64,000 nucleotides of DNA from NCBI RefSeq assembly GCF_000739775.1, contig NZ_BBJH01000002.1:212313-276312 (forward strand). Reading direction: 5' to 3'. Numbering within the stretch: the stretch's first letter is position 1; the number at the start of each line of letters is the position of its first letter. The translations under genes were made by a program, and so were the position numbers. Shown here in pieces: positions 47,619 to 55,297 of this stretch. Below the pieces are notes generated by a model, which was not told the origin of the DNA, ran no database searches, and saw only the letters and a list, made by a program, of their open reading frames with translations. The DNA comes from Paraburkholderia heleia NBRC 101817 (GTDB lineage: Bacteria > Pseudomonadota > Gammaproteobacteria > Burkholderiales > Burkholderiaceae).

Positions 47619-48407
47619 ATGCCACGTTTCGCCGCCAATCTTTCGATGATGTACAACGAACACGCATTTCTCGACCGTTTCGCCGCCGCCGCTCGCGACG
47701 GCTTCGAGGCCGTGGAGTTTCTGTTCCCCTATCAATTTTCGGCCGCCGACATCAAGCGGCGTCTCGACGATAACGGGCTCACTCAGGCGCTGTTCAATGC
47801 ACCGCCTGGCGACTGGGCGGCGGGCGAACGCGGCATCGCATCGTTGCCGGGCCGCGAGGGCGAGTTTCGGCGCAGTATCGAGACAGCACTTGATTACGCG
47901 CGGGTACTCGGCAACGACAAACTGCACGTGATGGCCGGATTGATCGAGCCGGAACAACCGCGCGCCGCGCATCGCGAGGTGTATCTGAAGAATCTCGCCT
48001 ATGCGGCGCAGGCAGCCCAGGCTCATGGCATCACCGTCGTCATCGAGCCGATCAATACGCGCGATATTCCCGGTTTCTTTCTGAACCGGCAAGACGATGC
48101 GCAGGCCATCTGCGCGGAAGTCGGCGCGCCGAACCTGAAAGTGCAGTTCGATCTGTACCACTGCCAGATCGTCGAAGGCGATCTCGCCGTCAAGCTCAAG
48201 CGCGACATGCAGGGCATCGGGCATATCCAGATTGCCGGCGTGCCCGAGCGGCACGAGCCGGATATCGGTGAAGTGAACTACCCGTATCTGTTCTCGCTGA
48301 TCGACGCGCTCGGCTACGACGGCTGGATCGGTTGCGAATACCGGCCGCGCGCAGGCACTTCCGATGGGCTTGGATGGATCAGGCCGTACGTTAAGGCGCG
48401 TAGCTGA
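47619..48407 (+). CDS. otnI: 2-oxo-tetronate isomerase
   Basis: 262 residues, hydroxypyruvate isomerase-like TIM barrel. Motifs are [19 protein letters not shown], the metal ligand region [17 protein letters not shown] (Glu near residue 143), [15 protein letters not shown], and [16 protein letters not shown] near the end (Glu near 240). It converts 2-oxo-tetronate to 3-oxo-tetronate, linking the dehydrogenases to the kinase. AAGGAG precedes the start. Hydroxypyruvate isomerase itself is the alternative, but the cluster decides for OtnI. Confidence 0.92.
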   Translation: MPRFAANLSMMYNEHAFLDRFAAAARDGFEAVEFLFPYQFSAADIKRRLDDNGLTQALFNAPPGDWAAGERGIASLPGREGEFRRSIETALDYARVLGNDKLHVMAGLIEPEQPRAAHREVYLKNLAYAAQAAQAHGITVVIEPINTRDIPGFFLNRQDDAQAICAEVGAPNLKVQFDLYHCQIVEGDLAVKLKRDMQGIGHIQIAGVPERHEPDIGEVNYPYLFSLIDALGYDGWIGCEYRPRAGTSDGLGWIRPYVKARS

Positions 48408-48488
48408 GCGCAACAGGGCCTGTTCACATTCCACATTCATAACGGGCTTGAGAACGGGCCCTGGCACACACTGAGGAACAACAGCGAC

Positions 48489-49478
48489 ATGAAAGTATTG
48501 ATCACGGGCGGCGCGGGATTTCTCGGCCAGCGTCTCGCGCGCGAACTGCTCGCACGCGGCGCACTGTTGGGCGCGCACGGACGGCGCGAGCCGATCACCG
48601 AACTGGTGTTGCTCGACGTCGTAGCGGCGCCGGGACCGGCTGACGATCGCGTGCGTGTCGAAGTCGGTGACATTGCCGAACGCGGCGTGCTCGAACGTCT
48701 GATCGACGACAGGACGTCGGCGATTTTCCATCTCGCGGCGATTGTCAGCGGCCAGGCGGAAGCGGACTTCGATCTCGGCATGCGCATCAATCTCGACGCG
48801 TCGCGGCTGCTGCTCGACGTGTGCCGTGAGCGCGGGCATCGGCCGCGAGTCGTGTTCACGAGTTCGGTCGCAGTCTACGGCGGCGATCTGCCCGATGTTG
48901 TCCGCGATGAGACCGCGTTGAATCCGCAGTCCTCGTATGGTGCGCAAAAGGCCGTAGCCGAATTGCTGCTCAACGACTTCTCGCGACGCGGCTTCGTCGA
49001 TGGGCGCGTCCTGCGTCTGCCGACCATCAGCGTGCGGCCGGGCAAGCCGAATGCGGCGGCATCCTCGTTTGCCAGTGGCATCATTCGCGAGCCGCTGAAC
49101 GGTGAACCGGCCGTGTGCCCGGTGAGCGGTTCGACGCGGCTGTGGCTGCTGTCGCCGCGCAAGGCGATCGCATGTCTCGTTGCCGGATGCGAGATCGATG
49201 GCGCGGCCCTCGGCAACCGGCGTACGGTGAATCTGCCGGGCGTGTCGGTGACGGTCGACGAAATGATTGCCGCGCTGCGCGAAGTGGCGGGCGATGCCGT
49301 TGCGGCACGGATCGCATGGAAGGCGGATGAGCGTGTGGAGAAGATCGTCGGCAGCTGGCCTGCGCAGTGGGACACGGCGCGCGCGGTCCAGCTTGGCCTG
49401 CAGGGCGACGCGTCGTTCAAGGATATCGTGCGTGCATTCGTCGACGATGAACTCGGCGGGAAGATTCCGCAGCATTGA
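48489..49478 (+). CDS. denD: D-erythronate dehydrogenase
   Basis: 329 residues, extended SDR (NAD-dependent epimerase) fold. NAD motif GGAGFLGQRLARELL (7-21), catalytic Ser in VVFTSSVAVYGG and the YxxxK motif in SYGAQKAVAE. DenD oxidises D-erythronate to 2-oxo-tetronate, giving the cluster a second entry besides LtnD. GAGGAAC lies before the ATG. It lies last in the operon, 81 bases after otnI, and a 13-bp hairpin follows about 100 bases downstream. Confidence 0.9.
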   Translation: MKVLITGGAGFLGQRLARELLARGALLGAHGRREPITELVLLDVVAAPGPADDRVRVEVGDIAERGVLERLIDDRTSAIFHLAAIVSGQAEADFDLGMRINLDASRLLLDVCRERGHRPRVVFTSSVAVYGGDLPDVVRDETALNPQSSYGAQKAVAELLLNDFSRRGFVDGRVLRLPTISVRPGKPNAAASSFASGIIREPLNGEPAVCPVSGSTRLWLLSPRKAIACLVAGCEIDGAALGNRRTVNLPGVSVTVDEMIAALREVAGDAVAARIAWKADERVEKIVGSWPAQWDTARAVQLGLQGDASFKDIVRAFVDDELGGKIPQH

Positions 49479-49575
49479 TTGCCTGCACTCTAACGGGGCT
49501 GCCCATGTCGGCTGATTGCGCAAGAAACAACGGGGAGAACAGGCTGCGCCTCGTCATCTTTCTGTAATGATTGGG

Positions 49576-49615
49576 TGAGATCGGCTCGGCGTTCATGGAA
49601 GGCGAGCCGATCTCA
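49576..49615. terminator. 13-bp perfect hairpin between convergent denD and DUF4148 genes
   Basis: Arms TGAGATCGGCTCG (49576-49588) and CGAGCCGATCTCA (49603-49615) with a 14-base loop. It sits between two convergent genes, where a two-way terminator is expected. No T-tract follows on either strand, so it may be a rho-assisted or 3'-protecting hairpin. Confidence 0.6.
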
Positions 49616-49646
49616 ACAGGGTCACTCAACACACTGCACCGGCGAT

Positions 49647-50000
49647 TCAGCTACCAAAATACGTCGTGCAAAAGCTGGCCGGGCCAACACAGACGGGCGG
49701 TGCGGGCGTGTGCGTACGCGAACCCGCGGCCGAGGTGCCCGCCATGGATACGCCACCCACGTCGCGTTGCGCCGAATCTTGCGCGTATTGTGCCGCTGCG
49801 ACTTTCGCTTCCGCAGCCTGAATGTCAGCGGGATAGTCGATGTCGTCGCCACGGCCCGGGCTGTATCCGGCCTGCTCGACACGCACGAGATCCGCACGCA
49901 CTTCGGCGCGGGTCACGGGTTGATTGGACTGCGCGAAGCTATATGCCGGGACGGCAACCGCAGAAGCCGCGACGAGAATGCTGAGAAGAAGCCTGGACAT
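49647..50000 (-). CDS. DUF4148 domain secreted protein
   Basis: 117 residues. A Sec signal peptide (MSRLLLSILVAASAVAVPAYSFA) is cleaved near residue 23. Next comes the DUF4148 core QPVTRAEVRADLVRVEQAGYSPGRGDDIDYPADIQ (residues 27-61), which is found many times over in Burkholderiaceae. The C-terminus is longer than usual and ends in a Cys-containing tail (PPVCVGPASFC). Function unknown; it acts in the periplasm or cell envelope. Confidence 0.88.
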   Translation of the reverse strand: MSRLLLSILVAASAVAVPAYSFAQSNQPVTRAEVRADLVRVEQAGYSPGRGDDIDYPADIQAAEAKVAAAQYAQDSAQRDVGGVSMAGTSAAGSRTHTPAPPVCVGPASFCTTYFGS

Positions 50001-50171
50001 GATCGATACTCCTATATATCAGTAAAGCGGATGAGTCGGGAAGGAAAGTCGCAGCATCGACTGTGCATGGACCCGAACACAGGTTCAGGAACGGGCGACC
50101 TGGAACATGGCCAGGCGAGGCAAGGCGTTACTGCGTGGTTGCAGTGTAGGTAGGCACTCCGGTCGCCAAGA
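50001..50171. other. Upstream region of the DUF4148 gene
   Basis: 171 bases with no gene; TATATATC near 50012-50021 gives an AT-rich spot close to the DUF4148 start. The stretch runs up to the left arm of the 93-bp inverted-repeat unit. Confidence 0.3.
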
Positions 50172-50264
50172 TTACCCAGTCATTACAAGAAAATAACGAA
50201 TCTTCCGTCCCTTTGATTTGATGTCCCGGCGCGGGTACGTCATTTGTTCGTAATGACTGGGTAA
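50172..50264. repeat. 93-bp unit bounded by perfect 15-bp inverted repeats
   Basis: Left arm TTACCCAGTCATTAC (50172-50186) and right arm GTAATGACTGGGTAA (50250-50264), separated by 63 bases. The inside is less GC-rich than the surroundings. It lies immediately ahead of the alpha/beta hydrolase that has lost its start. It could be a small non-autonomous mobile element (MITE) or two copies of a regulator site in opposite orientation. No target duplication could be recognised. Confidence 0.6.
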
Positions 50265-50307
50265 CCCTCTCGGTCGAGGCAGCTTTTTAGACTGGCCGTG
50301 TTGTCCG

Positions 50308-50937
50308 GTCTACGACATCCTCACGAAGGACCGCTACACCGTCACGCTCGTGCAAGAGCCGCTGACATCATTCACGGAAGACGTGACAGCTACGAAGCGC
50401 GTCATCGATAGCCTGGATGGTCCATGCGTGCTCGTCGGCCATAGCCACGGCGGCGCGATCATCACGGAGGCGGGCAACGACGAACACGTGAAGTCGCTCG
50501 TCTACATTGCTGCTCATGCGCTCGATGCCGGCGAAACCGAAGTCTCGAATGGCAAGCGTTATCCGGACACGACGCCCCATGGGGACATCGTGAAGACAGC
50601 CGACGACTATCTGTATCTGAATCCCGCCGACTATGCGCGCGATTTTGCCGCCGACCTTCCGGTTGCGCAGGCCGAATTCGAGGCCCATGAACAAATGCCG
50701 ACCGCGGCAAGTGTATTCGCGTCGGAGATTCCGGATCCGGCATGGAAAATCAAGCCCACGTTTTATCTGGTCGCGAAGGCGGACAAGATCATCAACCCGG
50801 ACCTCGAACGCATGTATGCGAAGCGGGCTCACGCCAAGACGGTGGAAATCGATGGCGCCAGCCATTCGGCTTACGAATCGCATCCGAAGGACGTGGCCGC
50901 GCTGATCGAGCAGGCGGCTCAGCAACAGGGGCGGTGA
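50308..50937 (+). pseudogene. Alpha/beta hydrolase lacking its N-terminus
   Basis: The frame is readable from codon GTC at 50308 (VYDILTKDRYTVTLVQEPL) to the stop at 50937. The nucleophile elbow LVGHSHGGAII, the acid region FYLVAKADKIINPDLERMY and the His in GASHSAYESHP are all present, so the triad is complete. The first 20-25 residues of the family (strand one with the HGxF oxyanion loop) are missing, and no start codon with a ribosome site exists before the change. A GTG at 50350 gives a 195-residue frame but would lack more of the fold. Likely inactive; the 93-bp repeat unit lies 43 bases upstream. Confidence 0.7.
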
Positions 50938-51563
50938 TTCGGCTCCTGCGCGGCGGCCGGAAACCGGACATTTCAAAGCCAGATGCCGTCCTGGCTTCCA
51001 ACGAACGTGGCGGCTGTTGCACTCGCGGCGAACGCGCGGCCTTGGGCGGTCGCCTCTCGGACGTTACGACCCTATGGGAGGAGAGCCATGGTCGCAGTCA
51101 GTCACGCCGATTTTTATTTGGCTTTCGACTTCGTCAGCCATGCGGCGCCGACAGAGCGATCTGCTGGAGCGGGAAGGCGTGCGGCTTCCCATCGTCAGGA
51201 GCGATCGCGCACGAGGTCTGGTGCCGCGTGAACAGGACCTTTATTCCTCACGGTAGAGCAACAGGCCGTGACCCGCACGCAGCACGTCCGCGGTATCTCC
51301 GGATTGCGCGATGAACGCCTGCGAATCTTCAGTGTTCGGCGCTAGATTCTGCCGAAAAAGGCAGCAAAGGGACCGGTGATATCTCTTATTACGCCGGGCG
51401 GGATAACAAAGAAGCAAGCCATGCCGTAGAACACCCGTCATCTCCGCGGGGAGGTACGGAATTTCCTCTCCGACGGGCAGATTAACCATGAACCTCGGGC
51501 AGTCAATTGCATAAAACTGCATGAAGTTTTCCAGTATCGTCGCGCCACTCGCGCGCCGTTGTA
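50938..51563. other. Gap of about 626 bases with gene debris
   Basis: No intact gene. A plus-strand stretch from the ATG at 51088 reads MVAVSHADFYLAFDFVSHAA, which looks like the beginning of a small conserved protein but turns to noise after about 25 residues. A minus-strand frame of 93 codons (51241-51522) has no recognisable relative. Taken together with the truncated hydrolase and the porin remnant on either side, this is a decayed stretch. Confidence 0.35.
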
Positions 51564-51720
51564 CGCATCTTCAAGGATGGTCTCGGCTTCACGGGCCCGG
51601 CATCAACTCGTATGCCGCGGGCAACATCCGAAGTGGCGCCAGATCGATACCGGAATAGACTATGCCTTCTCGATGCGGACCGATGTGCATATGTCGCTAA
51701 TCTACCAATGCGCGGCCCGG
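51564..51720 (+). pseudogene. Porin C-terminal remnant, frameshifted
   Basis: Three plus-strand pieces in different frames line up with residues about 313-367 of the intact porin encoded at 51908-53098. IFKDGLGFTG matches IFTDASGYTG; GINSYAAGNI matches ATSYARGSH; PKWRQIDTGIDYAFSMRTDV matches PRWHQIDAGASYLLSKRTDL. The remnant points the opposite way to the intact gene. It is a leftover of another OmpC-like porin gene, not an active gene. Confidence 0.7.
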
Positions 51721-51857
51721 CAATTCGACCACCACGCCCATCCCGGTGTTCGGACTTGGCAGTGCAGAGCAGGCAACGAACTGGCGTGGGTCGTGAGTTT
51801 GCGTCAACGGTACTGGTGGGCGCGGCGGTCGAAGCGGACACTGCGAAGTGCTGCACC

Positions 51858-51892
51858 GGTAGCGTCCGCAAATTGTCGTTGCGGACGCTACC
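51858..51892 (-). terminator. Hairpin terminator of the porin gene
   Basis: Perfect 14-bp stem GGTAGCGTCCGCAA (51858-51871) and TTGCGGACGCTACC (51879-51892) with a 7-base loop, 15 bases past the porin stop. No clear T-run follows on the minus strand. It would end the long operon that begins at the IlvD gene. Confidence 0.65.
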
Positions 51893-51907
51893 TCGCGACG
51901 CGTCGTA

Positions 51908-53098
51908 TCAGAACCGGTGACGTAGCCCCGCCAAGATTGCGATCTGGTTTTTCTGGTTCGTACCAGCCGGACCGAAGAAGTTGATCGCGGTTGCATCCGA
52001 GTCGCCAGCCTGGCGCTGGAAAACGATGGACGCGTGGAGATCGGTGCGCTTGGACAGAAGATACGAGGCGCCAGCATCGATCTGATGCCAGCGCGGATGG
52101 CTGCCGCGCGCGTACGACGTAGCCCCCGCGCCGGTATAGCCCGAGGCATCGGTGAAGATGTAGCCAATACCTGCCGAAATCGCCGGCGTGAACATGTACC
52201 GCGTATTGACTTCGTAATTGTCCACGCGCATGGAATGATCACCCCTGTAGTTCAGACGTGTATCGGTAACGACAGCGTTAACCGACAACTGGCCGAAGTC
52301 ATAGCCGGCGCCGAGAGCCGCAACACGTTGACGCTCCACAAAACCCGCGTTGTAGAAGATCGCCGTCGAGAAAGTGTATTCGCCGCCGTTCGCGCCGTTC
52401 GGGTTGCTGCCGCCAGGTTGGCCCGCCGAAGGCTGATCCATTTGCAGGAAAGTCGCTGCCGCGTGCAAGCCGCCGCGCTTGTACATGGCGCCAAAGCCGA
52501 ACGCGCGGTTGTTGGCGAAGCCTTGACCGTCAGTGCCACCCGCCTGATTACTGAAAGCGTAGATCGCGCCGAGCCTCAAGCCTTGAAGCGGACTGACTTC
52601 ATACTTGACGGTGTTGTTCAGACGCACCGTCTGGAACGTGTCATCCACGTCGCCGACGTGTGCGCCGTAGATACTGCCGAACTGAAGCCACGAGAGCATC
52701 GGGGCGATGTAGTCAAAGGTGAAGTCGTACTGGCGACCCATCGTGAAGCGGCCATACGCGCTTGAATCCACGCCGACGAACGCCTGACGACCGAATAGAC
52801 GGCCACCTTGCGACGAAGTGCCGTTCAGTGCGCTGAAGCCCATCTCCAGCGTGAAAATTGCGGCGAGGCCACCGCCGAGGTCTTCACGACCCGTGAAGCC
52901 GACACGGTCACCGCTACCCCAGCCGGTTTGCATCGACCAGCGCGATGCGCCTTTCGTGCTGATCGAAGAGGCGACTGAGTTCGTATACGCAATACCGTTG
53001 TCGATGATGCCGTACAGCGTCACCGAGCTTTGCGCTTGAGCCACCATCGGCGACGCACAGGCGGCCAGAACGGCGGCAGTACAGATTGCAATCTTCAT
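51908..53098 (-). CDS. Outer-membrane porin (OmpC-like, Gram-negative porin family)
   Basis: 396 residues. The Sec signal is MKIAICTAAVLAACASPMVAQA. The mature start QSSVTLYGIIDNGIAYTNSV is the hallmark of beta-proteobacterial trimeric porins. RVGFTGREDLGGGLAAIFTLE and RQAFVGVDSSAYGRFTMGRQ are family blocks, and the last strand ends in Phe (LAGLRHRF) as needed for BAM assembly. It would supply the outer-membrane pore for the substrate of the adjacent catabolic operon. It lies 79 bases after the AAHS transporter gene, with an AT-rich stretch between. Confidence 0.93.
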   Translation of the reverse strand: MKIAICTAAVLAACASPMVAQAQSSVTLYGIIDNGIAYTNSVASSISTKGASRWSMQTGWGSGDRVGFTGREDLGGGLAAIFTLEMGFSALNGTSSQGGRLFGRQAFVGVDSSAYGRFTMGRQYDFTFDYIAPMLSWLQFGSIYGAHVGDVDDTFQTVRLNNTVKYEVSPLQGLRLGAIYAFSNQAGGTDGQGFANNRAFGFGAMYKRGGLHAAATFLQMDQPSAGQPGGSNPNGANGGEYTFSTAIFYNAGFVERQRVAALGAGYDFGQLSVNAVVTDTRLNYRGDHSMRVDNYEVNTRYMFTPAISAGIGYIFTDASGYTGAGATSYARGSHPRWHQIDAGASYLLSKRTDLHASIVFQRQAGDSDATAINFFGPAGTNQKNQIAILAGLRHRF

Positions 53099-53177
53099 TG
53101 TCTCGCTTCCAGATAGAATAATTTTTATTTAAATAGATTTTAATTATTTATATTAAAACAACGATAATCAAAAATCG
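53099..53177 (-). promoter_or_regulatory. AT-rich leader ahead of the porin gene
   Basis: About 60 bases (53110-53165) made almost entirely of A and T, in sharp contrast to the GC-rich genes on both sides. It lies between the AAHS gene stop and the porin start. It may be a porin promoter of its own or an AT-rich mRNA leader that sets high translation. No clear -35/-10 pair is claimed. Confidence 0.5.
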
Positions 53178-54548
53178 CTAATGAGCGGCTTCCGCTACGA
53201 CTTCTTCGGAAGTGTCATCTGAGCCACGGTACGCGCGTCCGAGAATAAAAATCAGCACGGTCACCGCCATAACCGGGATCGCCGCGAACTGAAACAATTG
53301 CGCAACGGGAACATGACCGGCGAGCAGCGCGCCGCCAATCATCGGGCCGGAAATCGAACCGATTTTTGCGACACCAATTGCAGTACCCGTGCCCTTCGCG
53401 CGAAAGCTGGTGGGGTAGACCATCGAGCTCACGGCATTCAAGCCCGATTGCGTGCCGGACACACAGAAACCCACACCGAATACAATTGCGGTCAGCACGC
53501 CTGCACTGAAGCCCATGCCGAGCGCCGCAACGAGCGGGAAACCGATAAGCGGAAGGATCGTAACGAGCTTGACACCGTGCTTGTCGATGAAGCGCATCAA
53601 AATCAGGCTACCCACCGTACCGCCGATAGAAAACAGCGTGGAAATCAGCGCCGCATGGTGCGCATCGATACCGGTTGCTTCGATCAGGACGGGGAGCCAG
53701 TTCTGCAAGAAAAACAGCGCCATCGAATTAGCAATGTAGGCAAGCCACAGCGTCGTGGTGATGTAACGCAGGTTGCCCATGAACAGCATGCTTACTTTGA
53801 ACCGGGTAACGTTGCGTTCATCGCTAACGATGAATTTGGCATCGGCGGGAATTGGCAAGGTAGGCGCGAGGCGCTTGAGCGTTTTTGTAATCCCTGCTTG
53901 CGGCCAGTTGTTAAGCACCTGGTAGCGCAGCGATTCGTGCATGACGAAGGACAGAACGCAGGCCGCGATGATCGGCGCGAGACCGCCAACCACAAATACG
54001 GCGGACCAACCAAACCTGGGAACGAGCCCAACAGCAACACCGCCACCGAAACCCGCACCCAGCGTATAGCCGGTGAACATCGTCGTCACCCAGGTGGCGC
54101 GCAGTCGTTTCGGGGCGAATTCCGACACGAGCACGAACGCATTAGGCACAGCGCCGCCGATGCCGATGCCTGCGGTGAATCGCAGCCACAGAAGATGATC
54201 AACGGTGGTGGCCCATGCGGTTGAAAGCGTCACTAGACCGTAAAACACGGCACCGAACAGAATGGCACGTTTACGGCCGATCTTGTCGCCGATCCAGCCG
54301 AACAGGATCGAGCCCACCATGATGCCGAAGATGTTCGCGCCGAATACCGGACCCAGTGCGCTACGTTGAATGCTCCACGACTTGATGAGCGAAGGTGCAG
54401 CGTAGGCGAGTGCGCCGAGTTCGTAACCGTCAGTGAGCATGATGAGCCACGCGCTGAAGATCACGACAACTGCGAACCAACCGACCTTTTGCTCCTCGAT
54501 GAGACGCGACACGTCAATCGTGCGCCCAGCATTTAATGCTTGAGTCAT
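53178..54548 (-). CDS. MFS transporter, AAHS (aromatic acid:H+ symporter) family, copy 1
   Basis: 456 residues with twelve membrane segments. AAHS motifs are DGYELGALAYAAPSLIKSW in segment one, the loop GWIGDKIGRKRAIL, LRFTAGIGIGGAVPNAFVLV, FAPKRLRATWVTTMFTGYTL, and GLNAVSSMVYPTSFRAKGTG near the C-terminus. The family imports benzoate-type and other carboxylic acids with protons. It lies downstream of the FAD oxidoreductase gene, from which it is separated by the dead IS630 copy. It is similar in layout to the AAHS protein at 59296 but clearly different in sequence, so the operon has two importers. Confidence 0.92.
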   Translation of the reverse strand: MTQALNAGRTIDVSRLIEEQKVGWFAVVVIFSAWLIMLTDGYELGALAYAAPSLIKSWSIQRSALGPVFGANIFGIMVGSILFGWIGDKIGRKRAILFGAVFYGLVTLSTAWATTVDHLLWLRFTAGIGIGGAVPNAFVLVSEFAPKRLRATWVTTMFTGYTLGAGFGGGVAVGLVPRFGWSAVFVVGGLAPIIAACVLSFVMHESLRYQVLNNWPQAGITKTLKRLAPTLPIPADAKFIVSDERNVTRFKVSMLFMGNLRYITTTLWLAYIANSMALFFLQNWLPVLIEATGIDAHHAALISTLFSIGGTVGSLILMRFIDKHGVKLVTILPLIGFPLVAALGMGFSAGVLTAIVFGVGFCVSGTQSGLNAVSSMVYPTSFRAKGTGTAIGVAKIGSISGPMIGGALLAGHVPVAQLFQFAAIPVMAVTVLIFILGRAYRGSDDTSEEVVAEAAH

Positions 54549-54652
54549 TGTCTCCTCCTTTTGAACGCTGCGTCAGGTACCAGCCATCGCCAGTACGCTG
54601 CGCAGTGTTTCTTCATGCCGGCGACCCGGAGTCATCGGCTCTTTGCTGCACT

Positions 54653-55297
54653 AGTCCGTTGAACCGGATGAATTGCACCGGATTCGCCACGATGGATCGA
54701 AGTACTTCAATTTCATTGGAAGCGCCTGTTTGTTGTATTGACGTATATAGCGCATGAGCTTTTGTCGAGATCCTTGGTGCAGGTAAATACACCACGTGCA
54801 ATGACGTCGCGCTGGATGCGGAAAAAACCAGTTCTCGATCTGATTTAGCCATGGCGAATACGTAGGGGTGTAATGTGTCGAGACCTTCGGATGGTCAGCC
54901 AGTAATATTTGAACGGCGTCGGTTTTGCGGCTGCTCACGTTGTTGCAGATCAGGTGAATCTCTTTCCGCGCGGCTGGGCGTGTAGTCGCACACTCTGGCT
55001 TTAAGGCCCGCCAGGTCAGGTCGTGGCGCCCGGACTGGATGTCTACCGTACAAGTCCGCCAAACGCTCACTGGTGAAGCGCATTTGCCACGAAGCGCGCA
55101 TCGCAACGAAATTCCGCCCATGATCGCCGCACGCGAAGCCCTCTCGTCGAGCAGGAAGATAAACTGCGCGCGCCTCACCTGGCTAACGACCATCGTGCGG
55201 CCGCGCTGCATCGACATCAATTCTTCGCCATCGGTTTCACGCAGATTCAGTTTTCCCACGCACTGAAAATCAGTGTAATTTCATTGGTTCAATGGAC
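54653..55297 (-). mobile_element. Degenerate IS630-family insertion element
   Basis: Terminal inverted repeats GTCCGTTGAACC (from 54653) and, on the other strand, GTCCATTGAACC (ending 55297) match at 11 of 12 positions. They are flanked on both sides by TA (54651-54652 and 55298-55299), the target duplication used by IS630/Tc1 elements. The element is only about 645 bp, where IS630 elements are about 1.1 kb, and its transposase is deleted and frameshifted. It sits inside the catabolic operon at the stop codon of the FAD oxidoreductase gene. Confidence 0.85.
54654..55259 (-). pseudogene. IS630 transposase remnant
   Basis: Pieces in different frames are recognisable. The N-terminal start MGKLNLRETDGEELMSMQRG and RRAQFIFLLDERASRAAIM lie in one frame. 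RLADLYGRHPVRAPRPDLAG, from the helix-turn-helix region, lies in another. Then comes the DDE segment IHLICNNVSSRKTDAVQILL and HYTPTYSPWLNQIENWF. The catalytic Asp of the second motif (normally CDN) is Asn here, and about a third of the protein is missing. It cannot be active. Confidence 0.85.

Noticed and set aside
48489..49478. Nucleotide-sugar epimerase
   Set aside because: The fold fits, but the tetronate genes around it identify DenD.
49576..49615. Attachment site or IS end
   Set aside because: The perfect hairpin lies between convergent genes with no integrase or transposase beside it; a terminator is simpler.
51241..51522. 93-codon minus-strand frame as a hypothetical gene
   Set aside because: No recognisable relative, no ribosome site, and it lies in a stretch of debris.
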